Origin: Candidatus Bathyarchaeota archaeon
Lineage (GTDB): Archaea; Thermoproteota; Bathyarchaeia; Bathyarchaeales; Bathycorpusculaceae
Reading direction: 5' to 3'
Assembly (NCBI GenBank): GCA_022865885.1
Contig: JALHSQ010000127.1
Coordinates: 124,001 to 188,000, forward strand
Length of the DNA stretch: 64,000 nucleotides
Shown: positions 9,056-16,834 of the stretch, piece by piece
Position numbering within the stretch: the stretch's first letter is position 1
Layout of the letters: each line of letters begins with the position of its first letter
The notes under the pieces: generated by a model
The model's database searches: none
What the model was told of the DNA's origin: nothing
Seen by the model: only the letters and a program-made list of their open reading frames with translations
Translations under genes and position numbers: made by a program

Positions 9056-9558
9056 GAACTAGGTTCTTTCAGTATTTTCTTGGTTGATGTTTCATTAACC
9101 TTCTTTGCTATGAGGCTGATTATGTCTTCGGGCGACACGTGCCTTGGTCCTCTTTCATGGAAAATACTTATTTCCACAGAGTTCTCGCTAAAAGTGAAGC
9201 GTAGCATGTAATAGTCAAATCTGAGTGGTTCTTTCTTCTCTTTTTGTACCCTATAATAGCGTACTGCACAAAGGAAATCCAAGGTCTGAAGAGGGTTCTT
9301 GCGTATTGTTTCCAACAGTCTATTGGCTTCTTCACTATCGAGATAGTTGAAACTATCAGTTTCTGCTACTCCGAACTCAAGTTTAACAATATATTGTGAG
9401 ACTAGAGAATCAGTGATGGCTTCGAAATTGAGTGTTTGGTCGTTCAGTTTTCGAAGCGTATCTGTCAACACTTCTTGCAATCTCTTTATTGAGACTGGCG
9501 AAGCGAAGCATGTCGTTCTGTGGATTAGTCGGGGAAAGTTTTCATAATACCCAAGCAT
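9052..9558 (-). CDS. Conserved archaeal protein of unknown function
   Basis: 168 residues, soluble, no membrane segment or recognisable motif. N-terminal MLGYYENFPRLIHR, a middle helical part (VSIKRLQEVLTDTLRKLN), and a beta-rich C-terminal half (FDYYMLRFTFSENSVEISIF, HERGPRHVSPEDII). Order suggests an alpha/beta domain. It follows the zinc-ribbon UPF0148 gene by 13 bases on the same strand and probably shares its transcript. I do not recognise the family and assign no function. Confidence 0.65.
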   Translation of the reverse strand: MLGYYENFPRLIHRTTCFASPVSIKRLQEVLTDTLRKLNDQTLNFEAITDSLVSQYIVKLEFGVAETDSFNYLDSEEANRLLETIRKNPLQTLDFLCAVRYYRVQKEKKEPLRFDYYMLRFTFSENSVEISIFHERGPRHVSPEDIISLIAKKVNETSTKKILKEPSS

Positions 9559-9571
9559 TTGCGAGATTCCA

Positions 9572-9937
9572 CTAGATTCTTTTGACCTTTCTTACTTTTT
9601 CAAGGTTTTCTAGTAGCCCAGAGAGTAGCGCGCCTAGCTTTTGGAGTTCATCTACGTTTTCTTCGTGTTTCATTTTGACTTGTGTTTCCTGTATTTTCGC
9701 TAGGAGCGTCATTTCAAGATCTCCAAGAGCGAGAGAGCTTTGAAGTATCGTTGGGTCTTCCCCTTCTTTTATCAGTATGACTTTCTTTTCGCATTTTGCG
9801 CACCATAGGTCTCCGTTTCTTAGTCTGAAAAGTGGGGACGCGCATGCTGGGCAGGCTAGTTCAGTGAGGGTTGAACCTTGACGGAGCAGGTCTGCCATGC
9901 GTTTCACATGTGATTCCTCGGTTTTCTTGCGTGACAA
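9572..9937 (-). CDS. UPF0148 zinc-ribbon protein (Sjogren autoantigen 1-like)
   Basis: 121 residues from a TTG at 9935-9937. A zinc ribbon with C-x2-C pairs (CPACASPLFRL and WCAKCEKK, residues about 29-52) sits between an N-terminal helix (HVKRMADLLRQGSTLTE) and a C-terminal coiled coil. That layout defines the archaeal UPF0148 / Sjogren's syndrome-scleroderma autoantigen 1 family, whose function is not established. A TATA-like stretch about 25 bases upstream of the TTG (near 9952-9960, minus) suggests a leaderless transcript. The following hypothetical gene is probably co-transcribed. Confidence 0.85.
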   Translation of the reverse strand: MSRKKTEESHVKRMADLLRQGSTLTELACPACASPLFRLRNGDLWCAKCEKKVILIKEGEDPTILQSSLALGDLEMTLLAKIQETQVKMKHEENVDELQKLGALLSGLLENLEKVRKVKRI

Positions 9938-9969
9938 CTTTTAAAACCCCAAAGTAAATAGGTACGAAA

Positions 9970-9979
9970 GTCTATATAA
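9970..9979 (+). promoter_or_regulatory. TATA box for the UPF0147 gene
   Basis: TCTATATAAC, about 36-45 bases before the ATG at 10015, places transcription start near 10000. A GGGGTGA ribosome site at 10001-10007 lies seven bases before the ATG. Confidence 0.6.
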
Positions 9980-10014
9980 CAAAGCTACCTCGAAACGTTT
10001 GGGGTGACACTCTT

Positions 10015-10293
10015 ATGGTTAGCAAGAAGAAAATGGAAGAGTATGAAGAGCGGATAAAGCAGGCGCTTGCTGTGCTTGGAGGAATCTCTGAGGATACTAC
10101 TACGCCAAGAAATATTAGGAGAGCGGCAAAGGATTCGATGGATGCATTGCAGACAGGCGAGTACACTCCTGCGGTTAGAGCGTCAAATGCTATATCGATG
10201 CTTGATGCCATTTTGCAGGATCCAAACATGCCACAGTATACTCGTGTGAAACTGTGGAACGTAATGAGTGTCATAGAAGCAATAAAAGACTAG
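10015..10293 (+). CDS. UPF0147 family protein
   Basis: 92-residue, all-helical, highly conserved archaeal protein. Diagnostic stretches: ALAVLGGISEDTTTPRNIRR, AAKDSMDALQ, TPAVRASNAISMLDAI and DPNMPQYTRVKLWNVMS. The family is nearly universal in archaea and of unknown role. The start is fixed by a strong GGGGTGA seven bases upstream and a TATA box in the expected place. It is transcribed divergently from the zinc-ribbon UPF0148 gene. Confidence 0.93.
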   Translation: MVSKKKMEEYEERIKQALAVLGGISEDTTTPRNIRRAAKDSMDALQTGEYTPAVRASNAISMLDAILQDPNMPQYTRVKLWNVMSVIEAIKD

Positions 10294-10367
10294 TGAAGGC
10301 AGAATTGAGGCTGTTACTGTATCCGGTGAAGGGAAAGGCCTGCGTCTGCATTGAAGAGGTGTGTTGA

Positions 10368-10709
10368 ATGAAGATATTTTCTTACAAGACTGTTGAAGCG
10401 AAAGATGCGGGTGAAGGCTCTTCAAAACTGAAAGTACGCTGGCTCATAACCAAGGAGATGGGAGCACCCAACTTTGCCATGAGAGTATTTGAAATGGAAC
10501 CTGGAGGTCATAGTCCCTTGCACACTCATCCTTGGGAACATGAAGTTTTCGTCTTGAAGGGCGAAGGAGTTGTTGTTGGAGAAGGTGAACAGAGAACTGT
10601 GACGCATGGTGACGTTGTCTTTATTGCTCCGAATGAGCTGCACCAGTTCAAGAACAATGGTGCAGTGGCCTTCATGTTTGTCTGTCTCGTACCCATCAGA
10701 GACAAGTGA
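10368..10709 (+). CDS. Cupin-domain protein
   Basis: 113 residues forming a single small beta-barrel cupin. Motif 1 is present in full with its metal ligands (GGHSPLHTHPWEHEVFVLKG: two His, Glu, His pattern) and motif 2 follows (GDVVFIAPNELHQFKNNG, third/fourth His). Such stand-alone cupins bind a metal and act as isomerases, dioxygenases or sensors; nothing here decides which. The gene follows UPF0147 by 74 bases and precedes an FAD oxidoreductase. Confidence 0.88.
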   Translation: MKIFSYKTVEAKDAGEGSSKLKVRWLITKEMGAPNFAMRVFEMEPGGHSPLHTHPWEHEVFVLKGEGVVVGEGEQRTVTHGDVVFIAPNELHQFKNNGAVAFMFVCLVPIRDK

Positions 10710-10756
10710 TCTTTTTCAGCTTCATTGTACTCTATTCGCTTGCTCGCTAGAAATAT

Positions 10757-12184
10757 ATGCCAGAGGTAACACTTAGTTTTGGGTTTCAGGGGATAATCCC
10801 TTTGAAGTATGATGTAATAATCGTTGGCGCTGGTCCTGCAGGCATATTTTCAGCTCTTGAACTCACCGAGAAGAAGGATCTCAACGTCCTAATGTTGGAT
10901 AGAGGACAGGACATAAACCAGCGTAAGTGTCCATCAAGCCGCGGGTTTGAGTGTGTTCACTGCGATCCCTGCGCGGTTCTATCTGGATGGGGAGGAGCAG
11001 GAGCTTTCAGTGACGGAAAACTCACCTTATCCACTGAAGTTGGCGGATGGCTTAATCAATACGTTTCGACTAAGGAATTGAGTGAACTCATAAACTACGC
11101 AGATAGCATTTATCTGAAATTCGGCGCAACCGAGCATACCTATGGAGCTAGCTGTGAAGCTATAGACGAAGTTGAGCGAAAAGCATCCTTGGCTGGTTTG
11201 AAGCTTATCAGGCAGAAGATTCGCCACATGGGCACTGAGTGGTGTGCTCAGACTCTTCGGAAGATGCGCCAAGAATTAAATGGAAAGATTGAATTCAGGT
11301 CAAAGACCGATGTCAAAGGACTAATCGTGAACAATGATGTTGTCGAAGGCGTTGAAACCGCAAATGGTGAAAAATGCTTTGCTAAATATGTGATAGTGGC
11401 GCCTGGAAGGGGCGGTGCCGAGTGGCTTCAGACTGAAGCCCAAGCGTTGCGCTTGAAGACGCTCAACAACCCTGTTGATGTGGGAATAAGGGTTGAAGTG
11501 CTAGCCTCTGTCATGGAGGAGCTTACAAACATTCTTTACGAACCCAAGCTTATCTACTATTCCAGATCGTTCGACGATCAGGTTCGCACTTTCTGCGTTG
11601 CACCCTATGGTCAAGTTATAACCGAATCTTATGATGGTGTGCTCACAGTCAACGGCCAAAGCTATGCTGAACGAAAAACAGAAAATACCAATTTCGCTAT
11701 CTTGGTAAGCACCTCTTTCACTGAGCCGTTCAAGGAACCAATAGCTTACGGGAAATATGTTGCCAGACTCTCGAATCTTCTCAGCGGGGGCGTTATTATA
11801 CAGCGGCTTGGGGACTTGGAGTCAGGTAGACGGTCAACCCCAGAGAGAATCGACAGAAGCGTAGTAACGCCTACACTGAAGAATGCCACCCCTGGCGATC
11901 TGAGTTTCGTCCTTCCCTATCGCTATCTAGCTGATATTCGAGAAATGCTTCAAGCCCTTGACACTATAGCGCCAGGAATACATTCAAGAGACACCCTTCT
12001 ATATGGTGTTGAAGTGAAGTTCTACTCGTCAAGGCTTCAACTTAGCAACTGTTTGGAGACCAAAGTCCATAACCTGTTCACGATTGGTGATGGTGCGGGA
12101 GTTACGAGAGGGTTGATCCAAGCTTCGTCTTCAGGCGTCATCGTGGCAAGAGAGATAGTGAAGAGGGAAAAGTCAAAGGCGTAG
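10757..12184 (+). CDS. FAD-dependent dehydrogenase (COG2509-like)
   Basis: 475 residues. A Rossmann nucleotide-binding motif, DVIIVGAGPAGIFSALEL, lies at residues about 20-37; then RKCPSSRGFECVHCDPCAVLSGWGGAGAFSDGKL, where four cysteines and the glycine-rich GGAGAFSDGK loop are typical of the COG2509 uncharacterised FAD dehydrogenases. The C-terminal FAD motif is NLFTIGDGAGVTRGLIQA. Cytoplasmic; the electron partner and substrate are unknown. A zinc-ribbon protein gene follows after five bases and is likely co-transcribed. Confidence 0.88.
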   Translation: MPEVTLSFGFQGIIPLKYDVIIVGAGPAGIFSALELTEKKDLNVLMLDRGQDINQRKCPSSRGFECVHCDPCAVLSGWGGAGAFSDGKLTLSTEVGGWLNQYVSTKELSELINYADSIYLKFGATEHTYGASCEAIDEVERKASLAGLKLIRQKIRHMGTEWCAQTLRKMRQELNGKIEFRSKTDVKGLIVNNDVVEGVETANGEKCFAKYVIVAPGRGGAEWLQTEAQALRLKTLNNPVDVGIRVEVLASVMEELTNILYEPKLIYYSRSFDDQVRTFCVAPYGQVITESYDGVLTVNGQSYAERKTENTNFAILVSTSFTEPFKEPIAYGKYVARLSNLLSGGVIIQRLGDLESGRRSTPERIDRSVVTPTLKNATPGDLSFVLPYRYLADIREMLQALDTIAPGIHSRDTLLYGVEVKFYSSRLQLSNCLETKVHNLFTIGDGAGVTRGLIQASSSGVIVAREIVKREKSKA

Positions 12185-12189
12185 AATAG

Positions 12190-12942
12190 ATGTCAGTGGT
12201 TGAAGAGATAACCTGTTCCCATTGCGGCGCCCCAATAACGTTTAAGCCAGGCGAGATACTCGCGACCTGCAAATACTGCGGCTACACCGTCGTCGTGAAC
12301 ACGGGTCAAGTCTTCACTTTCGAGCACTCTCTGTTGCTGAATAAGTATGACCCTATGCAAATCGAGGAGTTAGTCAGGAATTGGATGCGAGAAGGCTTCA
12401 TAAAGCCCCCAGATTTAGCGAAGAAATCCAAGATAGTAGAGAGCAATTTGGTTTATCTACCCTTTTGGGTAGTGTCAGCAGAGGTCAAAAGCTGCTACAA
12501 GGGAATTTTCGAAAGGATAACCCCACCGATAGCCAAGGATGGAAAGATCGAGAAGGAATACGATTGGCTTGTCCTAGCTAGAAAGGCTACAGAATTTCCC
12601 ACACGGGAATACGACGTGCCACTAGAAGGCAAAATCCCATATGATTTTAAGAGAATCGAGGCCTTCGCTAAGGTTCTAAACAGCGAAATCGACAAAGATG
12701 AAGCCGTCGAGATTGCAAAGCAGCAAATTGAAGAACATCATCATTATCTGGTTCAACAGGACATCGACAAGCTCATCGAAATGAAAACGGACATGAAAAT
12801 GAGTCAAGTGGTTTATCTGCATGCCCCAATATGGTTTTTGAGATTTGAATACAAGGGCAAGATCTACCGGATGTTAATGGATGGAGCCACTGGAGCAGTC
12901 ATAAGAGGCGATATACCCTCATCTGGGTTCGGAATGATCTAG
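12190..12942 (+). CDS. Zinc-ribbon protein, unknown function
   Basis: 250 residues. The N-terminus holds a zinc ribbon (CSHC at 9-12 and CKYC at 27-30). After it come a charged helical region, a WMREGFIKPPD stretch, and a beta-rich C-terminal domain ending YLHAPIWFLRFEYKGKIYRM and DGATGAVIRGDIP. No clear membrane helix. Similar zinc-ribbon-led proteins occur next to SPFH/PspA-type envelope genes, as here, where the SPFH operon begins about 70 bases downstream behind its own TATA box. Five bases separate it from the upstream oxidoreductase. Function unassigned. Confidence 0.7.
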   Translation: MSVVEEITCSHCGAPITFKPGEILATCKYCGYTVVVNTGQVFTFEHSLLLNKYDPMQIEELVRNWMREGFIKPPDLAKKSKIVESNLVYLPFWVVSAEVKSCYKGIFERITPPIAKDGKIEKEYDWLVLARKATEFPTREYDVPLEGKIPYDFKRIEAFAKVLNSEIDKDEAVEIAKQQIEEHHHYLVQQDIDKLIEMKTDMKMSQVVYLHAPIWFLRFEYKGKIYRMLMDGATGAVIRGDIPSSGFGMI

Positions 12943-12954
12943 TTGTTAACGAAA

Positions 12955-12963
12955 CTTTAAAAG
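12955..12963 (+). promoter_or_regulatory. TATA box of the SPFH operon
   Basis: CTTTAAAAG, giving an expected transcription start near 12986, about 30 bases before the TTG at 13015 that carries a GGAGG at 13001-13005. Confidence 0.5.
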
Positions 12964-13014
12964 CAACAGCGTTTCATGTGTAAAATCGGAAAAAACGGAT
13001 GGAGGAATTATTTC

Positions 13015-13551
13015 TTGAGTGAAAAGAAAGACTATTACGGAAAGGCCAAAAAAGAGATGCGGCTTTCTGAACGCATAGTGGCTGCACTTCCGGGATTTCG
13101 TGGTTATAAAGAAAAGGAGTTGCGAAGGGAATCTGACAGACTTATCCGAAATCACTTATATCAGAGACTGTCAGAAGCCAAAAGCGATTTGAAGACGATT
13201 TTTCAGAAACTGTCTGATCGTCGCTCGTTTGAGGTATTAACAGACATGGATCGTCTTGTCGCAAAGTTTGATCGCGTTGCTGAGAAGGTGAATCATGCCT
13301 CTTACGGCTATGGAGGCTTCTTTGACGTTGTCAAAATTGAAGAGGAGGCTCTTGATCGAATGATTGATTTCGATAATCAGTTGGTTGATGATGTTGACGG
13401 TGTAGCCAGTGAAGTTGCCACGTTCAAATCAGAGGTAACAAAACAGAAATTCGATAAGGCAAAGGAACGTATCCAGAATCTTACAGGCACGTTAGATACT
13501 TTCGAAGAGGCTTTCGACAAAAGAGGAGAAGTAATACTAGGAGTGAATTGA
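13015..13551 (+). CDS. Helical coiled-coil protein of the SPFH operon
   Basis: 178 residues if started at the TTG at 13015, which has GGAGG nine bases upstream; an ATG at 12976 lies too close to the TATA box. The protein is almost wholly helical and charged: a basic N-terminus (KKDYYGKAKKEMRLSERIV), a middle rich in Asp/Arg, and a C-terminal coiled region (DEEALDR-like, TFKSEVTKQKFDKAKERIQ). A Gly/Tyr/Phe patch (YGYGGFFD) breaks the helices. One base separates it from the SPFH gene, so they are co-translated. Its shape recalls PspA-type helical partners, but I see no PspA signature; function unknown. Confidence 0.65.
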   Translation: MSEKKDYYGKAKKEMRLSERIVAALPGFRGYKEKELRRESDRLIRNHLYQRLSEAKSDLKTIFQKLSDRRSFEVLTDMDRLVAKFDRVAEKVNHASYGYGGFFDVVKIEEEALDRMIDFDNQLVDDVDGVASEVATFKSEVTKQKFDKAKERIQNLTGTLDTFEEAFDKRGEVILGVN

Positions 13552-13552
13552 G

Positions 13553-14518
13553 TTGCCACAAGTTATAGAGTGGAAGAATCCAGGCCCAGAAGATATCGTT
13601 TGGAGGTACCCTGACGAGGAGATCACTTGGGGCGCCCAACTCATAGTGCACGAATACGAGGTTGCAGTATTCTTCAGGGACGGTAAAGCCTACGACGTGT
13701 TCAATGCAGGACGACATCAACTAGCAACATTAAATCTGCCGATACTGACCAAGCTGCTTACACGCATTGCTGGGTATGCAGAGAAACCGTTCAAATCAAC
13801 CGTGATCTTCATTTCAACAAAGGTTTTCGCTGGAAAATATGGGACACAGGCCCAGACAACTGAGCTGGCGCCTTTGAAAGTTCACGGTTCCTTCTGGTTC
13901 AAAGTTGAGAGTCCGCAGCTGTTCGTGAACGAAGTTGTTGGTGGCCAAAGCGCTTATTCAACCGAAGATGTGAACAACTACTTGCGGGGCTTCCTCAATG
14001 AAAAGATAATCGATGAACTCTCTCGTTATGACTTGCTCACGGTTTTTACACGACTTGATGAAACATCAGTGATTGTCAAGAACGCCATTTCTGACTACTT
14101 CAAACGAATCGGCTTGGAACTGACAGACTTACGCTTTGAAGGAATTGACACCACACCAGAATACCGCGAACGGTTATTCTGGCTTAGAACTGGAAAAGCT
14201 GCTCCTGATGAAGTGTTACGGATGGAAACAGTGAAGAAAGCCGCCGAAGAGCTTGGAAAGTCTTCTGGTGCAGGACTTGGAACTGGTATGGTGCTTATCC
14301 CGCAAGTTATGACGCCGTCTGGTCCGGCACAAGCGCCTGCAGCCGCACTGGTCATATGTCCGAAGTGCAACGCGAAGATTCCTGCAACGTCAAAGTTCTG
14401 CCCTGAATGCGGAACAGTGATAACTCCACCTTCGGGTGGTACGCTGACTTGCTCCAAATGTGGAAAGACGATTCCGGCATCTTCGAAGTTCTGTCCAGAA
14501 TGCGGTGAGAAAATTTAG
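13553..14518 (+). CDS. SPFH-domain protein with two C-terminal zinc ribbons
   Basis: 321 residues from a TTG with TAGGAGTGA just upstream. Residues 1-210 are an SPFH/band-7 domain of the YdjI (virion-core-like) type: MPQVIEWKNPGPEDIVWRYP, then IVHEYEVAVFFRDGKAYDVF and AGRHQLATLNLPIL. A short linker rich in Gly/Ala/Pro leads to two zinc ribbons (CPKC...CPEC and CSKC...CPEC). No transmembrane segment is visible. In bacteria YdjI-type proteins accompany PspA and membrane partners in envelope-stress modules; here the partners are the helical protein before it and the four-helix membrane protein after it. Confidence 0.85.
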   Translation: MPQVIEWKNPGPEDIVWRYPDEEITWGAQLIVHEYEVAVFFRDGKAYDVFNAGRHQLATLNLPILTKLLTRIAGYAEKPFKSTVIFISTKVFAGKYGTQAQTTELAPLKVHGSFWFKVESPQLFVNEVVGGQSAYSTEDVNNYLRGFLNEKIIDELSRYDLLTVFTRLDETSVIVKNAISDYFKRIGLELTDLRFEGIDTTPEYRERLFWLRTGKAAPDEVLRMETVKKAAEELGKSSGAGLGTGMVLIPQVMTPSGPAQAPAAALVICPKCNAKIPATSKFCPECGTVITPPSGGTLTCSKCGKTIPASSKFCPECGEKI

Positions 14519-14534
14519 TAAGGAGAGATTTCAA

Positions 14535-14888
14535 ATGGGGGATGGCGGAAAACGAGGATTGCTGTCCATTGGCGTCTTTCTAATAATCGTAGTGGTCAGC
14601 ATTCTTCTCTACTCACCAGCTCAGATTATACGAGATTGGACTCTGATTCTACCATCAATACTCACGCTGTCCGGTTGCTGGATCACAGTTCTTGCTGGTA
14701 TGCGTGCTTCCAGCCCTCAGAAGTATGAACGTGGAGCCTTCAGCACCCTCTCATGGGGAGTGCTTCTTGCAGCTTTGGGTGGAGCATGGTTCTTGTACGG
14801 CTTCGGTTTCGGCTGGATCTATTCTCTGATCGTAGTGTTGCTTGCGCTTGCAGTTTTGGCGATAGCTACAGCTTTGAAGCGAAAATAG
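14535..14888 (+). CDS. Small four-helix membrane protein
   Basis: 117 residues from the ATG at 14535, chosen because AAGGAGAGAT lies right before it; the longer frame from 14460 overlaps the zinc ribbon gene. Four hydrophobic segments: residues about 9-27, 38-56, 71-90 and 94-112, with short loops and a basic tail (ALKRK). No family name. Third gene of the SPFH operon, so it may be the membrane anchor for that module. Confidence 0.72.
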   Translation: MGDGGKRGLLSIGVFLIIVVVSILLYSPAQIIRDWTLILPSILTLSGCWITVLAGMRASSPQKYERGAFSTLSWGVLLAALGGAWFLYGFGFGWIYSLIVVLLALAVLAIATALKRK

Positions 14889-14949
14889 TCTCCACATATT
14901 TTTTTAAACATCCTTCTTACGTATAACAATAGGACGGTTTAGACTTGAA

Positions 14950-16581
14950 ATGAGTGACAGCACAATCGGCCGCGGCACATGGTATGACAAAATGGCCGCA
15001 AAGATAATCGAGAGAGAGAGAAAGCTGGGCAGAAGTCTAGGTTTGATTAGAACCGAGATGGGTTTAGGTGCTTCAGGTTTTCCACACATAGGCAGTTTGG
15101 GCGACGCTGCTCGGTCATATGCAGTAACACTGGCTTTGAAGGAACAAGGGTACAAGTCGGAACTGGTCGCTTTTTGTGATGATAAAGATGGGTTGCGCAA
15201 GGTTCCGACAGGATTGCCCAAATCGTTGGAGAAGTACTTGGGGTTCCCTGTTACTAGCGTTCCCGACTTGAATGGTTGTCATGAAAGCTATGGTAAACAC
15301 ATGAGCTCACTCTTGCTGGATGCTTTGGACAAGTGCGGAATTGAGTATCATTACATGTCGGCTAAAGAGGCTTATGAAAAAGGCTGGTTGAAAGAAGAGA
15401 TCAGGACTTTGCTTCTGAATGCAAAGAAGGTTGGTGAAATTGTCAAAGAGGAAGTTGGACAGGAGCGTTACACTGAAGTCTTGCCCTATTTCGCGGTTTG
15501 CGGAAACTGTGGGAGACTATACACGACGAAATCCTTGGAATTTCTGCCTAAAGAGACCAAAGTTGTCTACGTCTGCGAAGGCATGGAAATAAGAGGTCGG
15601 CGGCTTGAAGGTTGCGGTTTCAAAGGCGAAGCGGATGTTAGCAAAGGGGAGGGCAAGCTGAGTTGGAAGGGCGAGTTTGCTGCAAGGTGGAAGGCTCTTG
15701 ACATAAGGTTTGAGGCTTATGGTAAGGACATAGCGGATTCTGTGCGCATTAATGATCGAATCTGTCGTGAACTGTTGTGTTTTGAACCGCCTTCACATGC
15801 GAAATATGAGCTGTTCTTGGATAAGAGTGGCAAGAAGATCTCGAAATCTGCAGGGAATGTTTTCACGCCACAGGTTTGGTTCCGCTACGGGTCTCCTCAG
15901 TCGCTATTGCTGCTGATGTTGAAGAGATTTGTTGGCACCCGAACGCTAGATGTCAGCGATATTCCTTCTTACATGAACGAACTTGACTCTCTGGAAGACG
16001 TCTACTTCGGAAGAAAGCAGGCAAAGGATGAGAAGGAGCTGACTAAGATTAAGGGTTTGTACGAATATTGCTGGTCGCTAAAGCCTCCTGCAAAACCGTG
16101 CATTCACGCCCCATACAATTTATTGACTTTCCTAACCAAGATGACACCACCTGAAGACCCTGAAGGATTCATAACTGAAAAACTTCGAAGCTATGGCTAT
16201 TTGCAGAAGAACCAAACACTTGACGAAGACCTGAAGAAACGAGTCGAATATGCACGAAACTGGACAAAGGATTTCGAAGCGATAAAGGAAACGACAATCA
16301 GCCTAACTGAGGAAGAAAGAAGCGCCATATCGGAACTGATTGAGCTGCTGAAGGTCGAGAATGAACCTGAGAGAATACAGAACGCCATATTCAACGTGGC
16401 GAAAAAGCACGACTTAAAGTTAGGAGATTTTTTCAAAACGCTTTACACGATTCTGCTGGGGGTAACACAAGGACCAAAACTGGGACCCTACTTTCTCGCA
16501 ATGGGAAAACAAAACGTAATCAATGCTTTACAGAGATCATTTAACGAAACTAGGATCTCAACACAGTCCCACACTTCATAA
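14950..16581 (+). CDS. lysS: Lysyl-tRNA synthetase, class I
   Basis: 543 residues of the archaeal class I enzyme, which charges tRNA-Lys with a Rossmann-fold active site. The HIGH motif is HIGS (46-49, in GFPHIGSLGD) and the KMSKS motif is KISKS (296-300, in DKSGKKISKSAGN). A zinc-binding insertion is visible around residues 180-210 (CGNCGRLY, then VCEGMEIRGRRLEGCGF). The C-terminal anticodon-binding helical domain ends with NALQRSFNETR. Length is normal for the family. A TTTAAAC box about 40 bases upstream fits as promoter. No class II LysRS is seen in this window. Confidence 0.95.
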   Translation: MSDSTIGRGTWYDKMAAKIIERERKLGRSLGLIRTEMGLGASGFPHIGSLGDAARSYAVTLALKEQGYKSELVAFCDDKDGLRKVPTGLPKSLEKYLGFPVTSVPDLNGCHESYGKHMSSLLLDALDKCGIEYHYMSAKEAYEKGWLKEEIRTLLLNAKKVGEIVKEEVGQERYTEVLPYFAVCGNCGRLYTTKSLEFLPKETKVVYVCEGMEIRGRRLEGCGFKGEADVSKGEGKLSWKGEFAARWKALDIRFEAYGKDIADSVRINDRICRELLCFEPPSHAKYELFLDKSGKKISKSAGNVFTPQVWFRYGSPQSLLLLMLKRFVGTRTLDVSDIPSYMNELDSLEDVYFGRKQAKDEKELTKIKGLYEYCWSLKPPAKPCIHAPYNLLTFLTKMTPPEDPEGFITEKLRSYGYLQKNQTLDEDLKKRVEYARNWTKDFEAIKETTISLTEEERSAISELIELLKVENEPERIQNAIFNVAKKHDLKLGDFFKTLYTILLGVTQGPKLGPYFLAMGKQNVINALQRSFNETRISTQSHTS

Positions 16582-16834
16582 GTGCACCATTGCTCTTTCT
16601 CAATCCATGATCCATATTCTCGGCCGGGCTTGTAATCCTGTTGTGAGCTGCCGCAAAACTTTTTCCATGTTGACGCCTACGTTGTTAGCGGCCTGCATTG
16701 AAGCGGGTCTCTGTCTTTCACAACACTTCTCTGAGGATTGTCCGCCCCAGTTTAGAGTGTAGAATCTCTGAATCAGCTTTATTATGAGCTTGACGACTAA
16801 GAACTGGGATACATGACCTGCTCCTAGAGGTTCA

